From Berkiella sp963803015 (GTDB taxonomy: Bacteria; Pseudomonadota; Gammaproteobacteria; Berkiellales; Berkiellaceae), in the NCBI GenBank assembly GCA_963803015.1, contig CAWDKV010000004.1:930001-994000 (forward strand): a stretch of DNA of 64,000 nucleotides, read 5' to 3'. Shown here in pieces: positions 1-8,198 of this stretch. The notes under the pieces were generated by a model that made no database searches, had not been told where the DNA came from, and was given only the letters and a program-made list of their open reading frames with translations. The translations under genes were made by a program, and so were the position numbers. Within the stretch, counting starts at the first letter, position 1. The number at the start of each line of letters is the position of its first letter.

Positions 1-30
1 ACCCTATTTCTATTTAAGGGGAAGCGGGAA

Positions 31-1039
31 GGGGTCAAGTCTTGACATTTGACAGAAAGGCTTCTAGATCATTAATTTCTTTCTTAATTCCCTTATTACT
101 TTCAATTTCAACCTTCATTCGCTTACATATTTGAGAAATACCGGAATAGCTTAATACTCACCTATCTCATTTTGAGTTTCATGCGTCAACCTTTGGCAAA
201 AATAAACTGCTATCTTTTTTAATGATTTATTATCACCTCTGATAATATCAATTTCCTTACACCGATAGTATTTAGCAATTTCTTTAACTATTTCTTCTTT
301 ACTGATTCCCTGCTTGCTTAATTTTTTTGAATCCGGGATTTCCTGATGAGGAATTATTTTTAATTCTTCTCTTACTTGGTTGCAAAATGAATCTTCGCCA
401 AATATTGGTGCCATTTTTGATGAGCTATATATCTTATACGTCTTTTCATCTATTCCTTCAGATACAAACGCTGAATAAGCATCTCTTTTATTCCTAACAT
501 TAAATCGATTTAATATTTCATCCGTTGTTATCCAGCTTTTTCTATTTTCTCCTGAACTGTAATAGCGAAAACTTGACCAAGGATAAGCTTCCAGCTTTTT
601 AACTACATTCGCTTCAACAGGGTTTAAATGAATGTATCTACTGACTTGTAAGAGGTAATTTTCAGCATCTACCAAAATCGCTTTAAATCGACCACGAAAT
701 AATGGACCATCTCGCTTTAGCAAACGATTATGACGCAAGGTATAAACACCATTGAGGTGCCTCATCGCTCTTGATAGATTGCCCAATGGGGTTTCAAGTA
801 ATAAATGATAATGATTTCCCATTAAGCAATATGCATGGATTTCTACACCAAAGTTTTCATTGATCTCTGCAAGAAGCTTCAAAAACATATCACAGTATTT
901 TTCATCATGAAAAATTTGCTTGCGACCAGCACCACGGTTCATTACATGGTAGAAAGCGCCTGGATATTCTAAACGTATTTGTCTTGCCATAATGAAACAT
1001 ACTTTCTCTTTGTTTTTGTCAAATGTCAAGACTTGACCC
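31..1039 (-). mobile_element. REP-associated tyrosine transposase (RAYT) element, copy 1
   Basis: The element is bounded by inverted terminal repeats of about 22 bp whose core GTCAAGTCTTGAC is itself an odd palindrome; the left end is at 31-53 and the right end at 1018-1039. It encodes one Y1-type transposase on the minus strand. It is nearly identical to the element at 4663-5681, apart from a 10-bp deletion near the transposase C-terminus (about position 154) and a patch of substitutions in the 5' fifth. Its right end cuts into a CPBP protease gene. No target duplication is obvious. Confidence 0.85.
151..990 (-). CDS. REP-associated tyrosine transposase, C-terminally truncated by frameshift
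   Basis: This is a Y1_Tnp family single-strand transposase of the RAYT (TnpA-REP) type. The usual N-terminus MARQIRLEYPGAFYHVMNRG is present, followed by the HUH metal-binding motif in GNHYHLLLE and the tyrosine-bearing region ENYLLQVSRYIHLNP. The start chosen is the ATG at 990, matching copy 2; a TTG inside the terminal repeat would only add a non-conserved leader. Against copy 2, ten bases are missing just before the end, so the frame stops after GEY and about 36 residues are lost. The catalytic core is intact, so the protein may still be active, but it lacks the native C-terminal helix. Confidence 0.85.
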   Translation of the reverse strand: MARQIRLEYPGAFYHVMNRGAGRKQIFHDEKYCDMFLKLLAEINENFGVEIHAYCLMGNHYHLLLETPLGNLSRAMRHLNGVYTLRHNRLLKRDGPLFRGRFKAILVDAENYLLQVSRYIHLNPVEANVVKKLEAYPWSSFRYYSSGENRKSWITTDEILNRFNVRNKRDAYSAFVSEGIDEKTYKIYSSSKMAPIFGEDSFCNQVREELKIIPHQEIPDSKKLSKQGISKEEIVKEIAKYYRCKEIDIIRGDNKSLKKIAVYFCQRLTHETQNEIGEY

Positions 1040-1481
1040 TGTCCTTTGGCTTAAACAAGGTTTATTGACGGGACTCGCTGCAACCATCATTTTGATCCCT
1101 GCAAGTATCTTATTAGGCTATGTGAAAGTTGATATAAAATGGACTAATTTTTTCTTCCTTTTTGCACTTCATAATTTATTTTTTGTTTGTTTTGCTGAGG
1201 AAGCCATCTTTCGCGGTTTTATCCAAAAATATCTGATGATAACCTTACAGAACTTTAAATGGGGGAAGTGGTTAGCGCTTTTTATAGCCGCGCTCTTATT
1301 CGGCTTAGCGCATATTAAGGGTGGATTAGTTTACGCCGGGTTAGCGGCTGTCGCAGGATTATTTTATGGTTATGCCTTTCTTAAGACCAACAAAATCGAG
1401 ACGAGTGTTATTACTCATTTTGCAGTGAATATCATTCATTTCGTAGGCTTTACTTACCCTGCTCTTTATACCGCCTTTTGA
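1023..1481 (+). CDS. CPBP family intramembrane metalloprotease, 5' truncated by RAYT insertion
   Basis: The 152 codons encode a hydrophobic protein with the CPBP (Abi/Rce1-like) signatures in order: the glutamate pair and arginine in EEAIFRGF, a histidine in FGLAHIKGG, and a second histidine in HFAVNIIHF. These are the metal and catalytic residues of this membrane protease family, so the catalytic half is complete. Family members usually have further N-terminal membrane helices. Here the reading frame begins inside the terminal repeat of the adjacent element, whose ATG supplies the first codons (MSRLDP), so the gene has lost its own 5' end. It may be a pseudogene or a shortened protein. Confidence 0.75.
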   Translation: MSRLDPVLWLKQGLLTGLAATIILIPASILLGYVKVDIKWTNFFFLFALHNLFFVCFAEEAIFRGFIQKYLMITLQNFKWGKWLALFIAALLFGLAHIKGGLVYAGLAAVAGLFYGYAFLKTNKIETSVITHFAVNIIHFVGFTYPALYTAF

Positions 1482-1521
1482 TGAGAAATACCGAAATAGC
1501 TCCTGCATAGGAGATCACTTT

Positions 1522-1776
1522 TCACTTGTCCCATCTCAATTTCATAATCAAAACACACAATGAAAGAATAAAGGTTAATGAGTTTGCAATAATGAGAGAA
1601 GGTGACGAGAGTATAATCCCATAAACGAGCCACAAAAAAACACCTGTTGAAAAAATAAGGTACATCACTAGGGAAATACCTTTAGTAACCCGAGTTCGAT
1701 AAAGCTGGGCTACTTGTGGTAGAAAAGCAATCGTGGTGCAAAAAGCCGCGACGAAACCAATCATCTCAGTATACAT
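1522..1776 (-). CDS. SemiSWEET family sugar transporter
   Basis: This 84-residue membrane protein has three predicted helices and the PQ-loop signature FLPQVAQLYRTR in helix 1, followed by a KGIS motif and a hydrophobic C-terminal helix. Bacterial SemiSWEETs are three-helix proteins of 85-100 residues that dimerise to move sugars down their gradient, so the length fits. It is convergent with the truncated CPBP gene and stands alone. The substrate cannot be told from the sequence. Confidence 0.85.
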   Translation of the reverse strand: MYTEMIGFVAAFCTTIAFLPQVAQLYRTRVTKGISLVMYLIFSTGVFLWLVYGIILSSPSLIIANSLTFILSLCVLIMKLRWDK

Positions 1777-1799
1777 TATTACCCACCCGCATTAGGAAA

Positions 1800-2065
1800 C
1801 GCTATTTATGGAAGAGTTTGAGCATGAATTTCTGAAAAATGCTTAAAATAGTTAACATCCTTTAAAATTTGATTTGGTCGTTGATCTTTACACGAGTACA
1901 TCATCAAGATCGAAAAAAACAGCTTTTAAATTCGGCAAGATTGATGATAAATCTGTTTTCATTGAAAATTGATTCCGATGGATGGATGGATCTTTTTAGA
2001 AATATACCAGATTTTTACCAAAAGAAGAATCATATACTCGAAGTAATGAATTCAATAATGCTAAC
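1800..2065 (+). other. Gap with a probable decayed reading frame
   Basis: No intact gene is recognised. A short plus frame at 1869-2069 has no ribosome site and a poor start. Frame comparison suggests one older gene: a frame running through about 1870-1970 (ending ...KIDDKSVFIEN) stops, and the adjacent frame carries on as SDGWMDLFRNIPDFYQKKN to 2069. That would be one shifted coding sequence of unknown family. Confidence 0.3.
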
Positions 2066-2230
2066 TTAATCTGCTGAGTCCAACCAATTTTGAATTTGAA
2101 CGTGTAACATTGGCAATGTTACTGATCCATTTTTAAGGACTTGATAATGAAACTCTCGAATATCATAATTTTCTGCCAATTCTTCTTTCGATAATTGAGG
2201 CAAGAAATCAATTTCATGTTTCCCAAGCAT
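2066..2230 (-). pseudogene. Remnant of a DUF885 family protein (C-terminal fragment)
   Basis: The 54 codons end in a segment (NYDIREFHYQVLKNGSVTLP followed by MLHVQIQNWL) typical of the extreme C-terminus of DUF885 proteins, which are large putative zinc-dependent hydrolases of about 600 residues. An in-frame stop lies just upstream of the only ATG and nothing upstream continues the family, so this is a gene stump. The assignment is from the terminal motif only. Confidence 0.5.
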
Positions 2231-2350
2231 AAAAAACTTTAGTTAAATGTAAGTCAGCTTGGGCCGCAAGCTTTAGCTAAAGGGTAAGGGGTAATATCGT
2301 ATATAATTGCAAATACACGGGAAAAATCTTAATAGAGAGTAACAATCATC

Positions 2351-2758
2351 ATGACAGCACAAGTATTTTCTTACCCTATCATCATCAAAGAAACCTATCT
2401 TGATACCTTTGGCCATGTAAACAATGCTATCTATCTCACTATTCTTGAAGAAGCCCGTTGGGAATTTATTACCAAAAATGGGTATGGCATAAAAAAAATT
2501 CAAGAAACCGGATTAGGTCCCACTATTCTTGAAATAAAATTAACCTTCTTAAAAGAATTGCGTTTACGCGAAAAAATAATCATTGAAACGCAGATGATTT
2601 CTTATGAAGGGAAAATAGGGAAACTTTCACAGAAAATGATACGAGATGGCGAACTCTGCTGCTCAGCAGAAATGATATTCGGGCTATTTAGTATCCATGA
2701 GCGCAAATTGGTATTACCCACAAAAGAATGGCTAGTTGCGATTGGTTTAGAAGAATAA
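2351..2758 (+). CDS. Acyl-CoA thioesterase, 4HBT/YbgC-like hotdog fold
   Basis: This 135-residue protein has the 4-hydroxybenzoyl-CoA thioesterase type active-site segment near its N-terminus: TYLDTFGHVNNAIYLTILEEAR. The aspartate and the HVNN turn match the catalytic Asp and helix start of YbgC/FcbC enzymes. The length is normal for the single-domain family. It should hydrolyse an acyl-CoA in the cytoplasm; the chain is unknown. The gene is solitary with AT-rich flanks. Confidence 0.8.
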   Translation: MTAQVFSYPIIIKETYLDTFGHVNNAIYLTILEEARWEFITKNGYGIKKIQETGLGPTILEIKLTFLKELRLREKIIIETQMISYEGKIGKLSQKMIRDGELCCSAEMIFGLFSIHERKLVLPTKEWLVAIGLEE

Positions 2759-2881
2759 TGGGGCACTATGTCTTTTTCGAGTAAACTTCCCCTCTTCACT
2801 CAAGACAAGAGGATCTTTATATTCTTCATAAATAGCTCGGCCTAGATTATATTTTTCTAACGTGGTAAAAGCATCAAAATT
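2747..2881 (-). pseudogene. Short unidentified reading-frame fragment
   Basis: An open minus-strand frame with protein-like composition (segment FDAFTTLEKYNLGRAIYEEY, then KDPLVLSEEGKF) lacks a start codon and is closed by a stop upstream. It overlaps the last codons of the thioesterase gene. It is probably the tail of a lost gene; the family is not recognised. Confidence 0.25.
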
Positions 2882-3113
2882 TATTGAGACTGTTCACTTC
2901 CACCGGATTAAAAATATTTATGGCTTTGCCGTCTAACTTATACAAAAATCATGACAAAATCAAAAAATTTAACACTAAAATAAATTTTTCTGAAAATATC
3001 AGCTAATTTTTCTTTTAGTTTTAAAAAAACCTATGATACGATGTTCCGAAGTGAGGTTAGTAATCAAATTTACGAATCTCCCTCATTTTTACATAAATAA
3101 CGAGGTTTGTATT

Positions 3114-3356
3114 ATGAAACAACTTAACCGACAGGATATCATGGAAGTTGCAGGTGGCTCGGAACAGTTTATCCCAGAACACATAAAACAGCACATGAAT
3201 AACCAATATTTTTTATTTTTTCATGGCAGAGTGAATTATGAGCAAATGCATGAAAATATTTATTCATTACCAACTGCTCAATTTTATATTAATGAATATC
3301 GAAGGCAAGGATATCCTCGTATGATTGCCGAACGTGTTTATCAAGATCGCTCCTGA
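3114..3356 (+). CDS. Double-glycine-leader peptide, microcin/bacteriocin precursor-like
   Basis: This small protein of 80 residues opens with MKQLNRQDIMEVAGG, the pattern of GG-type leaders removed by C39-peptidase ABC exporters (acidic/hydrophobic positions before the GG). The start at 3114 is supported by a purine-rich site (CGAGG) about 9 bases upstream. An upstream frame opening at 3033 would bury the leader. The mature part would be about 65 residues, polar and aromatic-rich (HMNNQYFLFFHGRVNYEQMH), without cysteines. The second leader peptide of this kind is at 42354-42599. No exporter or immunity gene lies next to it. It could alternatively be a small secreted effector. Confidence 0.6.
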   Translation: MKQLNRQDIMEVAGGSEQFIPEHIKQHMNNQYFLFFHGRVNYEQMHENIYSLPTAQFYINEYRRQGYPRMIAERVYQDRS

Positions 3357-3592
3357 AAAACACTAATTTTTGGCAATGAATGCTGCCTCAAGGAGGAGCT
3401 CATCTTGCATTTAAGGGTAAAGGCAAAGGGATCAAATCCTGACATTTGATAACACAATTTAATTTCTTCCTTTTAATTGAAAGCAGACTATTCATCATAT
3501 TTCCTTAGGAGAAGGGGTCAAACTCTACAACCCTAAAATATTTTTTCCGAATTTATGACTGAGAAACCAAAATTAAAAATGAGGAATACGAA
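3357..3592. repeat. Gap with degenerate RAYT-type end
   Basis: No gene is seen. At 3428-3450 there is a degenerate copy of the RAYT terminal repeat (GATCAAATCCTGACATTTGA, against GGTCAAGTCTTGACATTTGA in the intact elements). Another partial match, AAGGGGTCAAACTCTACAAC, lies at about 3512. These are probably old solo ends. Confidence 0.45.
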
Positions 3593-4558
3593 TTATGAAT
3601 AAATGAAAAGACGAAGCGCTTTAGCCATCGTGCCCTGATATTCCCCTAAAGTCTCCATTCCCGGACAGAGTGTTGTACGATGAAAGTTATTAACAAATTT
3701 AATAGAATTTATTTTTGTTGCTATTTGAAATGCTTCTTCAATTCTTTCAGATGACTCATATTCTAGCCATTGATTTAAATACCTTGATTTAAGATAAAGA
3801 TAATTTTCGCTTCCTTCTAATAGGTTGTGATTGCGTTTTGCACTCCATAAAAAGGAGATTAATGAAAAAAAGGGATGAGATATAACACTATCTCCCCAAT
3901 CATTGATAGTGAGATGGTTATTTTGAATAAGAAAATTATTATCTTGAAAATCACCATGTTCTAGAGTTTCAGGAATACGATATTGTCCCAATTGCTGGCA
4001 AAGGTTTTCAAATTTTGGTGCTAGCTGAACTAAGGCTTCAAACTCGGTAAAATCTAAGCCATCTTTAATAAATAGATCTTTAAAATTAAGTAACTTTTGG
4101 TAAAGGCCGGGTAGCTTTTCGAGTCGCCAATCAGGGACACCTAGTTCAATGAGTTCGCTCACCTCATTAATGGATTCTTTTTGTAAGTTGGCATAAAGTG
4201 TAAGTGCTTTGTTAATTAAAACTATCTCATATTTTTCTTTAAGGCGGTAACGTAAGGGAGAACCTGCTTCCTCCATGATAAACACAAGATGTGTTTCATC
4301 ATAATCCACTATTTTGGGCAACATGCTTTGATGTTTCTTCGATAAATGCTGGATGAGTTTTGCTTCTATTGAAAAAGGCTTTGTCATTTTTTTCAGATAA
4401 AGATACCCCTTATCTGTTAAAACGCGATAAACCTCAGACCATGGCATTAATCTAACAGGTTCAACAGAGCCTTTTATGACATATTCTTTGTCTTTTAGGT
4501 AAGAAGTGAACCAGCAAATTTCTTTCATTAACGTCTCATTATTACACAATTGAATCAA
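3593..4558 (-). CDS. Aminoglycoside phosphotransferase (APH) family kinase-like protein
   Basis: The 321 residues have a kinase-fold layout: an N-lobe with ylYLKKMTKPFSIEAKLIQHL, a hinge-like segment LVFIMEEAGSPLRYRL, the catalytic loop LEHGDFQDNNFLI, and the metal-binding INDWGDSVISHPFF. HGDFQDNN and the following D match APH/choline-kinase-like enzymes. The substrate is not predictable; many such proteins phosphorylate small metabolites and are not resistance enzymes. It is a solitary gene between two RAYT remnants. Confidence 0.75.
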   Translation of the reverse strand: MIQLCNNETLMKEICWFTSYLKDKEYVIKGSVEPVRLMPWSEVYRVLTDKGYLYLKKMTKPFSIEAKLIQHLSKKHQSMLPKIVDYDETHLVFIMEEAGSPLRYRLKEKYEIVLINKALTLYANLQKESINEVSELIELGVPDWRLEKLPGLYQKLLNFKDLFIKDGLDFTEFEALVQLAPKFENLCQQLGQYRIPETLEHGDFQDNNFLIQNNHLTINDWGDSVISHPFFSLISFLWSAKRNHNLLEGSENYLYLKSRYLNQWLEYESSERIEEAFQIATKINSIKFVNNFHRTTLCPGMETLGEYQGTMAKALRLFIYS

Positions 4559-4596
4559 GTGGGGCGAAAGCTTAACCGATATATTAGTGCAGGCCT

Positions 4597-4653
4597 CCCT
4601 CTTTGCGAGCGTAGTGAAGCAATCCAGAAAACATCAAGAAAAGACTGGATTGC
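4597..4653. repeat. Short dispersed-type repeat with inverted arms
   Basis: The sequence GCGAGCGTAGTGAAGCAATC begins an element whose arm GCAATCCAG (4619-4627) is repeated inverted as CTGGATTGC (4645-4653). The form, GCGAGCG..GAAGCAATCCAG facing its complement, is typical of short palindromic repeats in obligately intracellular bacteria. One arm is truncated next to the RAYT element. Confidence 0.45.
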
Positions 4654-4662
4654 CATGTCAAA

Positions 4663-5681
4663 GGGGTCAAGTCTTGACATTTGACAGAAAGGCTTCTAGA
4701 TCATTAATTTCTTTCTTAATTCCCTTATTACTTTCAATTTCAACCTTCATTCGCTTACATATTTGAGAAATACCGGAATAGCTTATACCAGAAAAATACT
4801 CACCTATCTCATTTTGAGTTTCATGCGTCAACCTTTGGCAAAAATAAACTGCTATCTTTTTTAATGATTTATTATCACCTCTGATAATATCAATTTCCTT
4901 ACACCGATAGTATTTAGCAATTTCTTTAACTATTTCTTCTTTACTGATTCCCTGCTTGCTTAATTTTTTTGAATCCGGGATTTCCTGATGAGGAATTATT
5001 TTTAATTCTTCTCTTACTTGGTTGCAAAATGAATCTTCGCCAAATATTGGTGCCATTTTTGATGAGCTATATATCTTATACGTCTTTTCATCTATTCCTT
5101 CAGATACAAACGCTGAATAAGCATCTCTTTTATTCCTAACATTAAATCGATTTAATATTTCATCCGTTGTTATCCAGCTTTTTCTATTTTCTCCTGAACT
5201 GTAATAGCGAAAACTTGACCAAGGATAAGCTTCCAGCTTTTTAACTACATTCGCTTCAACAGGGTTTAAATGAATGTATCTACTGACTTGTAAGAGGTAA
5301 TTTTCAGCATCTACCAAAATCGCTTTAAATCGACCACGAAATAATGGACCATCTCGCTTTAGCAAACGATTATGACGCAAGGTATAAACACCATTGAGGT
5401 GCCTCATCGCTCTTGATAGATTGCCCAATGGGGTTTCAAGTAATAAATGATAATGATTTCCCATAAGACAATAAGCATGAATTTCTACACCAAAATTTTC
5501 ATTAATTTCCTCAAGAAGCTTCAAAAACATATCACAGCATTTTTCATCATGAAAAATCTGCTTGCGGCCAGCGCCACGGTTCATTACATGGTAGAAAGCG
5601 CCTGGATATTCTAAACGTATTTGTCTTGCCATAATGAGACATACTTTCTACTTGTTTTTGTCAAATGTCAAGACTTGACCC
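4663..5681 (-). mobile_element. REP-associated tyrosine transposase (RAYT) element, copy 2 (intact)
   Basis: This is the full-length element with inverted terminal repeats at 4663-4685 and 5660-5681. The left repeat contains the last codons and the TGA stop of the transposase, so the end and the gene are co-selected. It is the best reference copy for the shortened derivatives at 9071-9202 and 11069-11163. Confidence 0.88.
4667..5632 (-). CDS. REP-associated tyrosine transposase, intact
   Basis: This 321-residue Y1 (HUH) transposase starts MARQIRLEYPGAFYHVMNRG, carries the HYH pair in YCLMGNHYHLLLETP, and has the conserved ENYLLQVSRYIHLNPVEA and YPWSSFRYY segments. The C-terminal part has a helix-turn-helix-like stretch (SGISYSGISQICKRMKVE) and ends DLEAFLSNVKT, encoded by the terminal repeat itself. 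RAYT proteins cut single-stranded palindromic REP hairpins and spread them through genomes; the short derivatives here are the likely substrates. Copy 1 differs by a 10-bp deletion and a cluster of substitutions near the N-terminus. Confidence 0.9.
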   Translation of the reverse strand: MARQIRLEYPGAFYHVMNRGAGRKQIFHDEKCCDMFLKLLEEINENFGVEIHAYCLMGNHYHLLLETPLGNLSRAMRHLNGVYTLRHNRLLKRDGPLFRGRFKAILVDAENYLLQVSRYIHLNPVEANVVKKLEAYPWSSFRYYSSGENRKSWITTDEILNRFNVRNKRDAYSAFVSEGIDEKTYKIYSSSKMAPIFGEDSFCNQVREELKIIPHQEIPDSKKLSKQGISKEEIVKEIAKYYRCKEIDIIRGDNKSLKKIAVYFCQRLTHETQNEIGEYFSGISYSGISQICKRMKVEIESNKGIKKEINDLEAFLSNVKT

Positions 5682-5891
5682 TATCCCTTGGCTCCTATCC
5701 CTTGGCTCTATCTCTTGGCTAACAAAACAGTTTTTTTCTTCTTTATTGCCAAGATAATTGCATAATTAATATGACTAAAATAATCTCATTAGCGAGACCT
5801 TTTAATTGCGACAACGTCATAATTAAATCTAATTGAATACCATTAAGCGGTTGATTACTATGTTAACATTCTGAAAATAAGCGGGTAATCT

Positions 5892-6680
5892 ATGTTTTTC
5901 GGCAAATCTCTGACTATTTGTCTTTCCTGGGCTATTTATTTTAATTGGTCAAATATTGCTAAAATTTCGCTTATTCTGGGAGCAGATCCCAACCTAGGTT
6001 CCCAAACCCCCATGAATCCCTTTCCTGACCACCGTCCACCCATTTTAGATGCGGTGTACAAGTCAAGATTGGAGATTGTCAAAGCTCTTCTTAAAAATCC
6101 TAAAACAAAAAAAGAAGATATTAAAAAAGCACTTATTAATGCTATCCAGCCGGATCGGAAATTTCTTCTCCCGGCCAACCCTCAAGTATTTGGTGAAGCG
6201 ACGATAGCGGAGCAAAGAGAAATTTTAAGACTCCTGCTCTCTTTTGTTAAAAATGATTTGATTATCGAATCAAGAGATATGAATGTTCTGCATTGTGCCG
6301 CTGCAGCTTCTAATCTCCATGCTGTTCAGGCTATCTTTCATTCTTGTACATCAGATGCTGTTTTGTTGCAGTTATTGCAAGACAAAAATCAATTTGGTCA
6401 GACACCACTAGATTTTGGTCATCATCATTATCTTTGGAATTCTCCTTTAGACGATGCGATTAAAATTTCAGAGATTTTTAAGACTAAATTAAAGAAAATA
6501 ACAAAAGTGTTGGAGAAATATCACATAGATTCTCCAAAACCAATTCTAGCACTGTCTCGCAATCAAGAAACAAAATCTATTTTGGATAACCTTGGCATTG
6601 TTTCTCCTTCAACAAAACATTCAGGAGAGCAATTTGCTTTTAGGGAAGGTCTCGAAGTACCTAGCAGAAAATTTAGATAG
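5892..6680 (+). CDS. Ankyrin-repeat protein, candidate secreted effector
   Basis: The 262-residue protein has degenerate ankyrin repeats: IAKISLILGADPNLGSQTP (about residues 23-42), PPILDAVYKSRLEIVKALL (about 49-67), MNVLHCAAAASNLHAVQAIF (about 134-153) and a QFGQTPLDFGHH segment. The rest is polar and unclassified. Ankyrin proteins in Legionellales are commonly translocated into host cells, so that role is inferred from family and context only. Its 3' end runs into a solo RAYT end at 6720-6768, so the tail may be altered. Solitary gene. Confidence 0.65.
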   Translation: MFFGKSLTICLSWAIYFNWSNIAKISLILGADPNLGSQTPMNPFPDHRPPILDAVYKSRLEIVKALLKNPKTKKEDIKKALINAIQPDRKFLLPANPQVFGEATIAEQREILRLLLSFVKNDLIIESRDMNVLHCAAAASNLHAVQAIFHSCTSDAVLLQLLQDKNQFGQTPLDFGHHHYLWNSPLDDAIKISEIFKTKLKKITKVLEKYHIDSPKPILALSRNQETKSILDNLGIVSPSTKHSGEQFAFREGLEVPSRKFR

Positions 6681-6717
6681 AGAAGCTAATCCGACTTTTT
6701 TTGAGGACTACTGGAAA

Positions 6718-6768
6718 GTAATTAGTGTTCTAGAAGCCATTCTGTCAAATGTCATGACTTGACCCCTT
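6718..6768 (+). repeat. Solo right-end fragment of the RAYT family
   Basis: It matches the 3' end of the shortened derivatives (AGTAATTAGTGTTCTAGAAG, then the terminal repeat with one change, GTCATGACTTGACCCC). No partner end is found nearby, so it is a solo or decayed copy lying just after the ankyrin gene. Confidence 0.7.
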
Positions 6769-6774
6769 CCGCCC

Positions 6775-6973
6775 CAACATCAAAGGAGCGACTAGTCTGA
6801 CAGGCTTAGCAGTAGGTTTGAAGGTGGGTTATTTCGGACGGATACAGGCTTGAAGTAACCGTCCGTGTCCGGCCAATTGCAGCGATATTGCCACCGTTAT
6901 GTCGCCGGACCCAAAATTCTGTTTGTCAAATTCTTGTCCAGACTCATATATAAAGAACTACTACTTTTCAGGC
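6775..6973. other. GC-rich non-coding patch of foreign look
   Basis: This stretch has clearly higher GC than its neighbours, with GTCCGGCCAATTGCAGCGAT facing GTCGCCGGAC. A short minus frame reads VAISLQLAGHGRLLQACIRP but has no start and no family I recognise. It may be the far flank of the same foreign segment that carries the TetR gene. Confidence 0.35.
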
Positions 6974-7900
6974 CTAATTTATGAAATGGTGAATTGCCTC
7001 GTTGGCGTTATCTTGAAATGAAGTATTTTTCAAATCAGTAAAAAAAGTGCTCTGGTCCACCATGTCCCCTGATAACTTACCCTCTTTACTGGCATAAAAA
7101 ACGCCGCTTTTATACCGCTCATCCGAAATGGCATCTACAAAGCGTTTTGCACCTACTTCCAGCTTATGCACCATTCCGCCCATCAATGGGAATACAATAG
7201 GCATCATCAAATACTTCAACATAAACTGCATTGCCGGGGGAAGATTATTTGGCGCCTGAGTTCCTTTTGTATTCCCTGGGCTCACAACAATAAACTTGAG
7301 CTTAGGATATTTTCTTGCCATTGATAACGTCCACATGGTTGCTGCATATTTGACATATGCGTATGCTTGCAATGCATCGAACTTATTACCAAAATATGAT
7401 CCATCAAGAACAGCAGCAAACTCATCTACAGAAGAAGTCCTCATTGAAACTGGTTTTATTCCGAGCATCTTTACTCCTGGAACAGCTTCCGCACTGACTG
7501 ATAGAACTGTTTTCCTTAACTTATCACGTTTAATTAATTCCTCCACTAAAATTACATGACCTAAAATATTCGTAGCAGCTAATTCATTCATACCGGAAGG
7601 CGTAATTTTCGCAGCCGTTTTCCCAACTACTCCACCTGCATTTAAAATTATTGCATCAATAGGTTCCTTTATTTCTTCTACTGCTTTTCTTACAGAATTT
7701 GCATCCGTAACATCCCCAATAATAATTTCAAAAATCTTTTTCCCCGTTTTCTCCTCAAGGTCTTTTTTTGCTGCCTCTGCTTTCGCTTGATTTCTGCAAA
7801 AAAGAATTACCTTTTTTGTTTCTTTTTTCAATGCTAACTGTCGGGCAGTCTCTTTCCCAAGCCCAATATTTGCTCCGGTTATTAATATACTTTCGTTCAT
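6974..7900 (-). CDS. Short-chain dehydrogenase/reductase (SDR) family oxidoreductase
   Basis: The 308 residues begin with a Rossmann fold: the cofactor motif TGANIGLG at about residues 7-14, the acidic GDVTD, the NAG motif in AIILNAGG, and a catalytic-type YAYVKYA (YxxxK) at about 180. This suggests an NAD(P)-dependent oxidoreductase of the retinol-dehydrogenase-like class; the substrate is unknown. The start at 7900 is chosen because it follows AAGGATAGAAAAT and opens directly into the fold. An upstream extension to 8023 would be read out of frame through the GC-rich SDR stub. It is AT-rich like the host, unlike that stub and the TetR gene. Confidence 0.85.
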   Translation of the reverse strand: MNESILITGANIGLGKETARQLALKKETKKVILFCRNQAKAEAAKKDLEEKTGKKIFEIIIGDVTDANSVRKAVEEIKEPIDAIILNAGGVVGKTAAKITPSGMNELAATNILGHVILVEELIKRDKLRKTVLSVSAEAVPGVKMLGIKPVSMRTSSVDEFAAVLDGSYFGNKFDALQAYAYVKYAATMWTLSMARKYPKLKFIVVSPGNTKGTQAPNNLPPAMQFMLKYLMMPIVFPLMGGMVHKLEVGAKRFVDAISDERYKSGVFYASKEGKLSGDMVDQSTFFTDLKNTSFQDNANEAIHHFIN

Positions 7901-7922
7901 ATTTTCTATCCTTTTTAGGTTA

Positions 7923-8066
7923 TTAATGAGTGGCCGTTTCTTGGACTCGAGCCAGACTGCGCCCGGTGACGATGACCTGGCGGTAGCCCTTGGTAGCGAG
8001 AATGCTAGCTGCCGCATAACCAAGCCCAGAGGTGGTGCCAGTGACGAGTACGTTCGAATGCTCCAT
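7923..8066 (-). pseudogene. GC-rich SDR stub (N-terminal fragment)
   Basis: The 47 codons read MEHSNVLVTGTTSGLGYAAA and on to RVQETATH before a stop: the first beta-alpha-beta unit and TGxxxGLG motif of another SDR, cut off where the AT-rich SDR begins. The codons are strongly GC-rich and match the TetR gene on the other side of the short intergenic region, so this was probably the regulator's divergent target gene before truncation. Confidence 0.75.
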
Positions 8067-8198
8067 GGATGTCTCCGTAAAGTAGGGTGAAGGCCGAGTC
8101 GTAAGGCCCGGCGAGGCCAGGGCCGGCTTGCTAATTTCGAACTATTCAGTTAAATATATATGTTGGTGAATGAAAATCGTCAAGGAGTTTTGAACCAA

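Noticed and set aside
5936..6178. Minus-strand frame inside the ankyrin gene
   Set aside because: No start signal and no family; the plus frame has the ankyrin repeats.
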